Program-made: the position numbers and the translations under genes
Shown: one piece after another, positions 1-5,395 of the stretch
Position numbering within the stretch: position 1 is the first letter of the stretch
How the letters are laid out: each line of letters begins with the position of its first letter
Assembly: GCA_900766865.1 (NCBI GenBank)
Contig: CAAFXA010000116.1
Location: 1 to 9,002, forward strand
Direction of reading: 5' to 3'
Length of the DNA stretch: 9,002 bases
From: an uncultured Akkermansia sp.
GTDB lineage: Bacteria > Verrucomicrobiota > Verrucomicrobiia > Verrucomicrobiales > Akkermansiaceae
The notes under the pieces: model-generated
The model's database searches: none
Seen by the model: only the letters and a program-made list of their open reading frames with translations
Told to the model about the DNA's origin: nothing

Positions 1-104
1 AGTGCCTCATCGCCGACCTTCCCGAGAAGAAGGGCTGCTCCTGCGGCTCCCACGGCGGCGCTGACGCCATGGGCGGTATGGGTGGCATGGGCGGCATGAT
101 GTGA
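1..104 (+). CDS. groEL: GroEL (60-kDa chaperonin), C-terminal end only
   Basis: Only the last 33 codons are present; codons are in frame from base 3 and the stop is TGA at 102-104. The end of the product, with DLPEKK followed later by [12 protein letters not shown], is the typical Gly-Met-rich tail of group I chaperonins. GroEL forms the double-ring ATP-driven folding chamber in the cytoplasm, and these flexible tails project into the cavity. Unusually, the linker before the GGM repeats contains two cysteines and a histidine ([11 protein letters not shown]). A strong intrinsic terminator follows 32 bp after the stop, so groEL is the last gene of its transcript. The GGM tail is the form found in main housekeeping GroEL copies; some paralogues in multi-copy genomes lack it. 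The family call rests on the tail alone. Confidence 0.93.
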   Translation, partial: CLIADLPEKKGCSCGSHGGADAMGGMGGMGGMM

Positions 105-136
105 GCCCGGCTGTTCAACAGCTCATCATATTCTTC

Positions 137-166
137 CCCGGGGCCGGCAACGGCCCCGGGATTTTT
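137..166 (+). terminator. Rho-independent terminator after groEL
   Basis: A perfect 10-bp GC-only stem (CCCGGGGCCG at 137-146 paired with CGGCCCCGGG at 151-160) closes a GCAA tetraloop of the stable GNRA class. It is followed by A and then TTTTT at 162-166. It lies 32 bp after the groEL stop on the plus strand. There is no T-run on the opposite side, so it should not efficiently stop the convergent minus-strand operon. Confidence 0.93.
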
Positions 167-232
167 ATGACGCCTCAAATCCTATCGACAGAGATAAAAA
201 AGACCGCACAGCGCGATGCCCGCAGGGACGCT

Positions 233-251
233 GCCGTTCATACAAAACGGC
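233..251. other. Small inverted repeat between convergent genes
   Basis: GCCGTT (233-238) and AACGGC (246-251) form a perfect 6-bp stem around a 7-nt loop. It lies 59 bp beyond the stop of the minus-strand DUF1232 gene. It might weakly terminate or stabilise that transcript, but no T-run follows it in the minus direction, so its role is uncertain. Apart from the groEL terminator I see nothing else in 105-309. Confidence 0.3.
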
Positions 252-309
252 GAGCAAAGAGGGGGCCGCAAGAATTCGCGGACACCGCAGAAAATAAGCA
301 AACGCGCAA

Positions 310-564
310 TCACTTTTTCTCCTCATCCTGCTCTGCCTGGACAGAGGGGCGGCGGAAAATAAAGTAAAGAAGGGTGGAGAGCACGCCGATGTCATCCAGC
401 CAGCCAATAAAGGGGAACCAGTCCGGGATGATATCGAAGGGAGAAACAATATAGAGAACGGCCAGAATGGCAAGAACAATGTTGCGTGGGCTGCGGGCGT
501 TTCCCTTGCGGAGTTTTTCGAAAGCGCGGGTAGCGGTATTGACGCGATTGGGGTCTAATTTCAT
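310..564 (-). CDS. DUF1232 (YkvA-like) small membrane protein
   Basis: This 84-aa protein carries the DUF1232 signature, with Y38..SP..D..IPD..P..G..DD spanning about residues 38-58. The motif sits between two hydrophobic stretches at about 28-43 and 59-70, giving a short hairpin-like membrane-associated protein with a charged tail (EQDEEKK). The family is widespread in bacteria and its biochemical function is not established. The start is supported by a 4-bp ATGA overlap with the stop of the upstream 190-aa gene, a sign of translational coupling; no Shine-Dalgarno sequence precedes it. It converges on groEL. The family assignment is firm and no function should be inferred beyond it. Confidence 0.88.
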   Translation of the reverse strand: MKLDPNRVNTATRAFEKLRKGNARSPRNIVLAILAVLYIVSPFDIIPDWFPFIGWLDDIGVLSTLLYFIFRRPSVQAEQDEEKK

Positions 565-1133
565 CGGGTTGTATTATTTTTGCCGGGAGAAGCTTTACGT
601 TTGCAGCGGCGTGTAGAGCTGCGAGGCCTTGGAGACTCGTACTTTTTGAGGTGCACCTGCACCAGCAGCAGAGCAAACATCGAGGCAGCACTCACCTCCA
701 CCGCAGCACATGCCGCCACAGCCTCAGCCAATTGCACCATCTTCTGCACAATGGATGTGTACTCTTCGGCATCGAGATGCGGCAGAGCATCCTCCAGCAG
801 GCCATGCATATCCACCAGCATGCGGTAAAGCTGCAGCCAGTTATCCTCCGGCCCTGCGGGCAGGGTCTTCATAATACTGTCCGGCAGGGCATCCAGCAGT
901 CGTTCGGCCTTGTGCAGCAAGCGCTGCTGCTCCCGGGAGAGTGTGCGATTGTGGCGAGCGGCATCGAGGATGAAACGCACATGCGTAGCGAGCTCACCAT
1001 GAGCCTCCAACACGGCCACCGGCACATGGTTAGCCACGGCCCAGTCCCCACCACGACGAGCCGCGGCACCGAAAAGGCGCATCAGCACATCCTTTCGCCC
1101 CTGGGGCGTGAGTGGTTCCCGTTCAAACAGCAT
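561..1133 (-). CDS. Hypothetical helical protein, 190 aa, first gene of a two-gene operon
   Basis: I do not recognise this family. The protein looks mainly alpha-helical. A basic N-terminal third (about 11-65) is followed by heptad-like segments (about 66-82 and 97-120), an Ala/Val/Leu-rich stretch at about 133-161 that could be a packed helix or a marginal membrane segment, and a strongly basic tail at 163-190 (RSSTRRCKRKASPGKNN). There is no N-terminal signal peptide. It is probably a real gene: a good promoter lies immediately upstream, its stop overlaps the DUF1232 start by 4 bp, and it is transcribed away from pyrF. The ATG at 1133 is chosen because the -10 element ends 9 bp before it. 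The basic tail could contact nucleic acid or acidic lipids, but that is speculation. Confidence 0.72.
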   Translation of the reverse strand: MLFEREPLTPQGRKDVLMRLFGAAARRGGDWAVANHVPVAVLEAHGELATHVRFILDAARHNRTLSREQQRLLHKAERLLDALPDSIMKTLPAGPEDNWLQLYRMLVDMHGLLEDALPHLDAEEYTSIVQKMVQLAEAVAACAAVEVSAASMFALLLVQVHLKKYESPRPRSSTRRCKRKASPGKNNTTR

Positions 1134-1142
1134 TGCGTGCGT

Positions 1143-1171
1143 ATCCTAGCAAGATTGCCATGCATTTTCAA
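1143..1171 (-). promoter_or_regulatory. Sigma70-type extended -10 promoter for the 190-aa gene / DUF1232 operon
   Basis: Read on the minus strand, TTGAAA (1171-1166, five of six consensus bases) is followed by a 17-bp spacer ending in TGC and then TAGGAT (1148-1143, four of six). The TGC directly before the hexamer is an extended -10 element. The predicted start of transcription, seven bases beyond the hexamer, is about 1136, only three bases before the ATG at 1133. There is no room for a Shine-Dalgarno sequence. Confidence 0.6.
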
Positions 1172-1191
1172 GCATAAATCACGACTTCGGC

Positions 1192-1220
1192 TTGCAAAAT
1201 CCACAGAAATGTGATAGAGT
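1192..1220 (+). promoter_or_regulatory. Sigma70-type extended -10 promoter for the pyrF operon
   Basis: TTGCAA (1192-1197) and TAGAGT (1215-1220) are separated by 17 bp, with TGA directly before the second hexamer forming an extended -10 element. Each hexamer matches the consensus at four of six positions. Transcription is predicted to begin near 1227, three bases before the pyrF ATG at 1230. The element lies back to back with the minus-strand promoter at 1143-1171, and the two -35 boxes are 20 bp apart. Confidence 0.55.
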
Positions 1221-1229
1221 GGCCACAGC

Positions 1230-2009
1230 ATGAAATTTACAGAGAAACTCCAGGCACGAATTCAGGCAACCCGCTCAGCACTCTGCGTGGGTCTCGACCC
1301 CCGCCCGCAGACGGAAAATATGAACGAACTGGCCGATTGGCTGCGCAAGGTCGTAGCTGAGACGGCGCCCTACACGGCAGCCTACAAGCCCAATATTGCT
1401 TACTTCGAGGCCATGGGGCTGCCCGGACTGAAGGTGCTGGAGGAACTGCTGCCCGACATGCCCAAAGACATACCCGTGATTCTGGATGCCAAGCGCGGCG
1501 ACATCGGCGAGACGCAGAAGTACTACGCACAGGCTTATTTTGAGCGCATGCAGGTGGATGCGGTAACGCTCAATCCCTTCATGGGCTACGACATACTGGA
1601 GCCCTTCCTGAGCCACCCCGGCAAGGCCGTTTACCTACTGGCCGTAACCTCTAATGCGGGGTCTGCCGACATTGAGCGCCGCGTGCTGGCCGATGGCCGC
1701 AAGGTGTACCAGCTGGTGGGCGACATGGTGGAGCGCGCCCGCGCAGAAGGAGCCGCCACGGAAGTAGGCATGGTGATGGGGCTGACCAATGCCAGCGCCG
1801 AGCTGATGGCCGAGCTGCCGGATGCGCCCCTGCTTATCCCGGGGCTCGGGGCCCAGGGCGGCGACCTGACGGCGCTGACTGGTGGTACCCGCGTGGCACC
1901 GCCCGTCATCAATGTATCCCGCGGCATCCTGTACCGCGACCCGGAGCTGAGCTTTGCCGAGCGTGCCGAAAAATACGCCCTGCAGATTCGCGAGGCCCTC
2001 GGTCTGTAA
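1230..2009 (+). CDS. pyrF: Orotidine 5'-phosphate decarboxylase (type 2)
   Basis: PyrF catalyses the last step of de novo pyrimidine synthesis, OMP to UMP plus CO2, in the cytoplasm. The 259-aa product has the GLDPRP motif at 21-26 and YKPN at about 52-55. The catalytic motif DAKRGDIG at 86-93 contributes the charged D86/K88/D91 network that drives decarboxylation. A phosphate-binding PGLGAQGG and a late NVSRGIL complete the TIM-barrel fold. These features fit the PyrF type-2 subfamily, and the length is normal to slightly short. The ATG at 1230 is supported by the promoter immediately upstream and by the full N-terminus (LCVGLDPRP). It is the first gene of a five-gene run, and thyA begins 21 bp after its stop. 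UMP feeds the dUMP pool used by ThyA, so the arrangement makes metabolic sense. Confidence 0.95.
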   Translation: MKFTEKLQARIQATRSALCVGLDPRPQTENMNELADWLRKVVAETAPYTAAYKPNIAYFEAMGLPGLKVLEELLPDMPKDIPVILDAKRGDIGETQKYYAQAYFERMQVDAVTLNPFMGYDILEPFLSHPGKAVYLLAVTSNAGSADIERRVLADGRKVYQLVGDMVERARAEGAATEVGMVMGLTNASAELMAELPDAPLLIPGLGAQGGDLTALTGGTRVAPPVINVSRGILYRDPELSFAERAEKYALQIREALGL

Positions 2010-2030
2010 CATATTTCCCTGCATGCTGCC

Positions 2031-2846
2031 ATGAAACAGTACCTCGAGCTGCTGGACGATGTGCTCACCAACGGCGTGGGGCGCGATGACCGCACCGGTA
2101 CAGGCACCATCGGTGTATTCGGTCGCCAGGCACGCTTCGACCTGCGCCAGGGGTTCCCCTGCCTCACCACCAAGAAGCTGCACCTGCGCTCCATCATCTA
2201 CGAGCTGCTCTGGTTCCTGAAGGGTAGCACCAATGTGCGCTACCTGCAGGAGCATGGCGTGAGCATCTGGGACGAGTGGGCCGACGAAAACGGCGACCTC
2301 GGCCCTGTATATGGAAGCCAGTGGCGCAAGTGGCCGGATGGCGAGGGTGGCAGCATCGACCAGATTGCCAAGCTGATTGACGGGCTGAAGAATAACCCCT
2401 GGAGCCGCCGCCACATTGTGACCGCCTGGAATGTGGCGGAGGTAGACAACATGGCGCTGCCGCCCTGCCACTGCCTGTACCAGTTCTGTGTTATTCCTGC
2501 GCAGAAAGAGGGAGAGAAGCACGGGCTGAGCCTGCAACTCTACCAGCGCAGCTGCGACCTCTTCCTGGGTGTACCCTTCAATATTGCCAGCTATGCTCTG
2601 CTGCTCATGATGGTAGCGCAGGTATGCGGCTACGAAGCGCGCGAGTTTGTGCACACCTTCGGCGACCTGCACCTCTACAAGAACCACTTGGAGCAAGCCC
2701 GCCTGCAACTCACCCGCGAGCCACGCCCCCTGCCCACAATGCGGCTTAATCCGGCCATCACCGCCATCGATGGCTTCGACTACGAGGACTTCTCGCTGGA
2801 AAACTACGACCCGCACCCCCACATCAAAGCCCCCATTTCCGTATGA
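2031..2846 (+). CDS. thyA: Thymidylate synthase (ThyA type)
   Basis: ThyA methylates dUMP to dTMP using 5,10-methylene-tetrahydrofolate and releases dihydrofolate. The 271-aa protein is full length; the E. coli enzyme has 264 residues. It shows R21 in DRTGTGT for phosphate binding, [11 protein letters not shown] at about 91-101, and the catalytic cysteine C146 in LPPCH. The phosphate/dUMP site [13 protein letters not shown] is at 172-184 (R173, S174, D176, N184), and HTFGDLHLY is seen near the C-terminus. The sequence ends KAPISV, as usual for the family. C148, two residues after the catalytic cysteine, is a small deviation from the commoner PCHA/PCHT. No Shine-Dalgarno sequence precedes the ATG. 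The stop overlaps the folA start by 4 bp, coupling synthesis of the dihydrofolate producer and the dihydrofolate reducer. Confidence 0.97.
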   Translation: MKQYLELLDDVLTNGVGRDDRTGTGTIGVFGRQARFDLRQGFPCLTTKKLHLRSIIYELLWFLKGSTNVRYLQEHGVSIWDEWADENGDLGPVYGSQWRKWPDGEGGSIDQIAKLIDGLKNNPWSRRHIVTAWNVAEVDNMALPPCHCLYQFCVIPAQKEGEKHGLSLQLYQRSCDLFLGVPFNIASYALLLMMVAQVCGYEAREFVHTFGDLHLYKNHLEQARLQLTREPRPLPTMRLNPAITAIDGFDYEDFSLENYDPHPHIKAPISV

Positions 2847-3310
2847 CCCCCACCTACACCGGCGTGGTTGCCATGGCGGCAGACCGCGCCATAGGCCTGA
2901 ACAACACCATGCCCTGGCGGCTGAGCGAGGACCTCAGGCTCTTCAAGCGCCTCACCATGGGGCACCCCATCCTGATGGGGCGCAAGACCTGGCAGAGCCT
3001 GGGACGCCCCCTGCCCGGACGGCAGAACATCGTGCTGACACGGGATGCGGATTTTGTGGCAGAGGGGGCCATCGTCATTCACGACATTGCGGAGCTGGAG
3101 CAGCTGGAACTGATGGACAGCGAGGTGATGGTCATCGGCGGCGCGCAGATTTACGCGCTGATGCTCCCCCACATGCGCGGCATCTATGTGTCCGAAGTTC
3201 ACGGCGAGTGGCCGGCAGACACCTACTTCCCCCCCTTCCGGGAGCATTTCCCACAGCGCGAAATGCTGGAGCATTTCGAGGGGTTCGACTCCGTACTCTA
3301 CACCCGATAA
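2843..3310 (+). CDS. folA: Dihydrofolate reductase
   Basis: DHFR reduces dihydrofolate to tetrahydrofolate with NADPH, regenerating the cofactor consumed by ThyA. The 155-aa protein is of standard length. It has the [16 protein letters not shown] active-site helix with the acidic residue D30 (equivalent to E. coli D27), the NADPH-binding [15 protein letters not shown] segment at about 47-61, and the [11 protein letters not shown] glycine pair near residue 100. The C-terminal TYFP motif and a final aromatic strand are present. The start overlaps the thyA stop (ATGA at 2843-2846), the classic translational-coupling arrangement. As the essential ThyA partner this is expected to be the trimethoprim target; I see no horizontally acquired resistance-type features. 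Confidence 0.96.
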   Translation: MTPTYTGVVAMAADRAIGLNNTMPWRLSEDLRLFKRLTMGHPILMGRKTWQSLGRPLPGRQNIVLTRDADFVAEGAIVIHDIAELEQLELMDSEVMVIGGAQIYALMLPHMRGIYVSEVHGEWPADTYFPPFREHFPQREMLEHFEGFDSVLYTR

Positions 3311-3322
3311 ACCAGATTTTCC

Positions 3323-4282
3323 ATGAAATCCCTCTCTACCCTTCTTGCGCCAGCCATTCTTGCCATCCCTGCCTTTGCAACCAGCACATGGCACACAGAT
3401 TTTGCAGCAGCTCAGGCTCAGGCCCGGGCGGAGAATAAACCCATTGTACTGGATTTTACCGGCTCTGACTGGTGCGGCTGGTGCATCACCATGCGCCAAC
3501 AAGTGCTGGAAACGCCGGATTTCCTGGCCTACGCCCGGGAAAAGTTTGTGCTCATGGAAGTGGATTTGCCACGCAACACTGCCAAAATGACAGCACAGCA
3601 GCTGCAACAGAACAAAGACCTCGTGCAGCGTTACAAGGTAACAACCTTCCCGACAGTTGTTGTCATTTCCCCGGAGGGAGAGCTTCTTGGCGGCTTTGTG
3701 GGAGGGCGCAGCGACCTGCCATCCATCCGCCAGCCACTGGACCAGGCCAGTGCCACTGCCGTCCTGCTGCAACAGGCAGCAACTCAGACCGGCACAGAAA
3801 AAGCCCAAACGCTCAGTCGTTATTATTGGGCCCTGCCCGAACGCTTCCGTAAAAACAAGCCCGAACTCCCCGGACAGATTGCGGCGCTGGATCCGCAGAA
3901 TGTCACCGGCATCCGTACCGAGTTGCAAGATATCGCCATCGTGCAGGACATCACCGACCAGACTCGCGCCATGAGCCACGATGAGGCCATCCCGGTCATT
4001 ACCGAAGCACTGCCCCGGGTATCTTCAAATCACCAGCAAGATTTGCTTCGCCTGCTCACCGAGCGACTCAACAGCCGAATTCAGCACCGCAGAGAGACAG
4101 CCGACAGCCTGGAAGACATTGAAGCCATGCGTCAGGATAACCTGCTGTTTATCCGTTACTGTGTGCCGAAGGATAGCCAGGGCTATGCCCGGGAACGCGT
4201 AAAGTCCATGTTCTGCAACCCGCAGGAGCTGCTGGAGGAGCTGCGCCGCGAACGGGAAGAAAGCCGTACATACCAAAAATAA
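3323..4282 (+). CDS. Exported thioredoxin-fold protein with CGWC active site and C-terminal extension
   Basis: The 319-aa protein starts with a Sec signal peptide (MKSLST, then a hydrophobic core, likely cut after AFA at 17-19), so it should act in the periplasm. Residues about 23-140 are a thioredoxin fold of the Thioredoxin_7 kind, with KPIVLDFTG, the redox motif W50-C51-G52-W53-C54, and the cis-proline in TTFPT (P110) followed by SPEGELLGGFVGG. Such domains reduce, form or isomerise disulfides; the sequence does not tell which. The remaining ~175 residues are a charged, helical extension I do not recognise, with two cysteines at 280 and 298 and a basic/acidic end (ELRREREESR). It begins 12 bp after folA and ends 17 bp before the next gene, so it is probably co-transcribed. 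No Shine-Dalgarno sequence is visible. Confidence 0.87.
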   Translation: MKSLSTLLAPAILAIPAFATSTWHTDFAAAQAQARAENKPIVLDFTGSDWCGWCITMRQQVLETPDFLAYAREKFVLMEVDLPRNTAKMTAQQLQQNKDLVQRYKVTTFPTVVVISPEGELLGGFVGGRSDLPSIRQPLDQASATAVLLQQAATQTGTEKAQTLSRYYWALPERFRKNKPELPGQIAALDPQNVTGIRTELQDIAIVQDITDQTRAMSHDEAIPVITEALPRVSSNHQQDLLRLLTERLNSRIQHRRETADSLEDIEAMRQDNLLFIRYCVPKDSQGYARERVKSMFCNPQELLEELRREREESRTYQK

Positions 4283-4299
4283 ATCCCACACCAGCCGCC

Positions 4300-5247
4300 A
4301 TGAAACTGCCCATCCTGAGTATCCCACTCGCCACCACCATCCTTTGCGCTGCAGCAGAACAGCCCGAGGTCGTTCTGACCAGCGTTACCATGCAACACGA
4401 AGTCCCGGAGTGGGCCATCAGCCCGGACGATGAAGATGAAAGCAGGTTCGAAGAGCAGGCCAATTCTGACCACATGCTTCTCAACCTCTGTGTTCGTGGT
4501 GACTTTCTTCCTGCACCTGAAAGCCAGCCTCCCACAGAGGCTGACTACGCAGTACATGAGGATGACGAATGGGATGACTGGGAAGATGATGAGGAGGAGA
4601 GCAAACCGACGCTCACAAACGTCTCCTTCAATGGAACGCTGACAGACGCCAACGGCAACGTGCTGCACACAGGAGAACTACAGAATATGTTTGAGCACAC
4701 CGAGGGAAATATCCTGTGGTGGAGTATATTTGCCGACAAACTGCCCGATACCATGCAGCTGCAACTCAAAGGAAATCTCAGCCTTACCGCCTGGAGTGCA
4801 GAATGCGAGTACACAGAGCCTGTTCGCCTCCGCAAAACAGCAGAAAATTATTACTGGGCAAAGGTGCGGGACTACAACATCATCCTCGAAACGAATGTTC
4901 CCACAGATGAGGAAGATGAGGAAGAGGAAGAATACCCCTTCGATGAGGTAAATGGGGATGAGTTACCAGAGCCAGTGGAAAAAACACGCCCGGCAAAGCG
5001 AACCGCCGTGTTGCGTATTGAGGGAGATGATGACATGCTGCTCTGCGTAAAAGGTCTGAGCATCTGCGGAAAGAATGACGATTTTCTGAGTTACACCTCT
5101 GCTGTTTACAATTCGGCTGACGGCTGCATCCGCTTTGAAGATAACGACCTTGCCCCCGAACACACATATCAGCTGGACATCCCTCGGCACAAGAAAGAAC
5201 ACAGGATTGAGCTCAACCAGCCCCTCTATCTGAACGGCAAAAAGTGA
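4300..5247 (+). CDS. Exported acidic protein of unknown function
   Basis: I do not recognise this 315-aa protein. It starts with a signal peptide (MKLPILSIPLATTILCAAA, likely cut after residue 19); C16 is not in a good lipobox, because leucine precedes it. The mature protein is very acidic, with Asp/Glu runs at about 43-47, 87-100 and 203-211 that look like flexible linkers between beta-rich segments. There are five cysteines after the signal (64, 169, 249, 256, 276), several tryptophans and a YNSADGCIRFED-type strand region near the end. It follows the thioredoxin-fold gene by 17 bp and is the last gene of the operon. The clustered acid runs could bind Ca2+ or another cation, and the cysteines could be substrates of the upstream thioredoxin-fold protein; both are inference. 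The coding call is supported by the signal peptide and the operon context. Confidence 0.75.
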   Translation: MKLPILSIPLATTILCAAAEQPEVVLTSVTMQHEVPEWAISPDDEDESRFEEQANSDHMLLNLCVRGDFLPAPESQPPTEADYAVHEDDEWDDWEDDEEESKPTLTNVSFNGTLTDANGNVLHTGELQNMFEHTEGNILWWSIFADKLPDTMQLQLKGNLSLTAWSAECEYTEPVRLRKTAENYYWAKVRDYNIILETNVPTDEEDEEEEEYPFDEVNGDELPEPVEKTRPAKRTAVLRIEGDDDMLLCVKGLSICGKNDDFLSYTSAVYNSADGCIRFEDNDLAPEHTYQLDIPRHKKEHRIELNQPLYLNGKK

Positions 5248-5253
5248 TGGAAT

Positions 5254-5269
5254 TGCAAATCATTTTGCA
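5254..5269. repeat. Short palindrome after the operon
   Basis: TGCAAA (5254-5259) and TTTGCA (5264-5269) form a perfect 6-bp inverted repeat with a 4-nt TCAT spacer, seven bases after the operon's last stop. There is no T-run after it, so it is not a standard terminator. It could be a protein-binding site or a 3'-end stabilising stem. Confidence 0.35.
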
Positions 5270-5309
5270 TGAAAGGATGTGGCTTCCTGCGGCGTATTGA
5301 TAAGAAGAA

Positions 5310-5344
5310 GAAGAAAAATTGCCGATTTCATCGAATTTTTCTTC
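5310..5344 (+). other. Long AT-rich hairpin upstream of the ankyrin gene
   Basis: GAAGAAAAATT (5310-5320) is perfectly complementary to AATTTTTCTTC (5334-5344), giving an 11-bp stem. Inside it, CGAT (5323-5326) pairs with ATCG (5330-5333) around a TTC loop, so the whole is a 15-bp stem with a 2-nt GC bulge. It sits between the end of the five-gene operon and the ankyrin gene, preceded by a run of AAG triplets. The U-rich 3' arm makes it a possible atypical terminator for the upstream operon; the lack of GC content in the outer stem argues against an efficient one. Confidence 0.5.
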
Positions 5345-5352
5345 GCGAAAAA
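5336..5352 (+). other. Overlapping alternative hairpin
   Basis: TTTTTC (5336-5341) pairs with GAAAAA (5347-5352) around a TTCGC loop. Its left arm is the same sequence used as the right arm of the larger hairpin at 5310-5344, so the two structures cannot coexist in one RNA. The stem is short and weak, and it may simply follow from the AT-rich composition. Confidence 0.35.
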
Positions 5353-5372
5353 CGCCTATAGAGGTATATAAG
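5342..5372 (+). promoter_or_regulatory. Weak promoter candidate for the ankyrin gene
   Basis: TATAAG (5367-5372, five of six -10 consensus bases), within the longer TATATAAG, is the best -10 candidate. The only -35-like hexamer is TTCGCG (5342-5347), which is poor: 17 bp from the overlapping TATATA register and 19 bp from TATAAG. Transcription would start near 5379, leaving a leader of about 17 nt with no Shine-Dalgarno sequence before the ATG at 5396. A gap of 148 bp after the previous gene makes a separate promoter likely, but this exact placement is uncertain. Confidence 0.35.
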
Positions 5373-5395
5373 AGCAAATCACGACCACCGGCCCC

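Noticed and set aside
101..367. Plus-strand 88-codon open frame after groEL
   Set aside because: It would start inside the groEL stop region, run through the strong terminator, and overlap the convergent DUF1232 gene; no domain is visible.
651..1214. Plus-strand open frame of 187 codons opposite the 190-aa gene
   Set aside because: The minus-strand reading has a good promoter, a 4-bp overlap with a recognisable DUF1232 gene and a more protein-like composition. This frame also runs into the pyrF promoter region and has a His/Gln/Ser-rich sequence.
1635..2822. Long minus-strand open frame (395 codons) opposite pyrF and thyA
   Set aside because: It lies wholly antisense to two well-identified enzymes, has low-complexity composition without recognisable domains, and is best explained by GC-rich codon usage.
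2823..2846. Folate-responsive riboswitch before folA
   Set aside because: The folA start overlaps the thyA stop, so there is no leader in which such an element could sit.
2804..3979. Long minus-strand open frame (391 codons) opposite folA and the thioredoxin-fold gene
   Set aside because: It is antisense to clear coding sequence and has no promoter, signal or family motif.
4906..4932. GAG/GAA/GAT-rich stretch as a tandem DNA repeat or slippage tract
   Set aside because: The frame stays open and codon choice is mixed; it simply encodes an acidic run.
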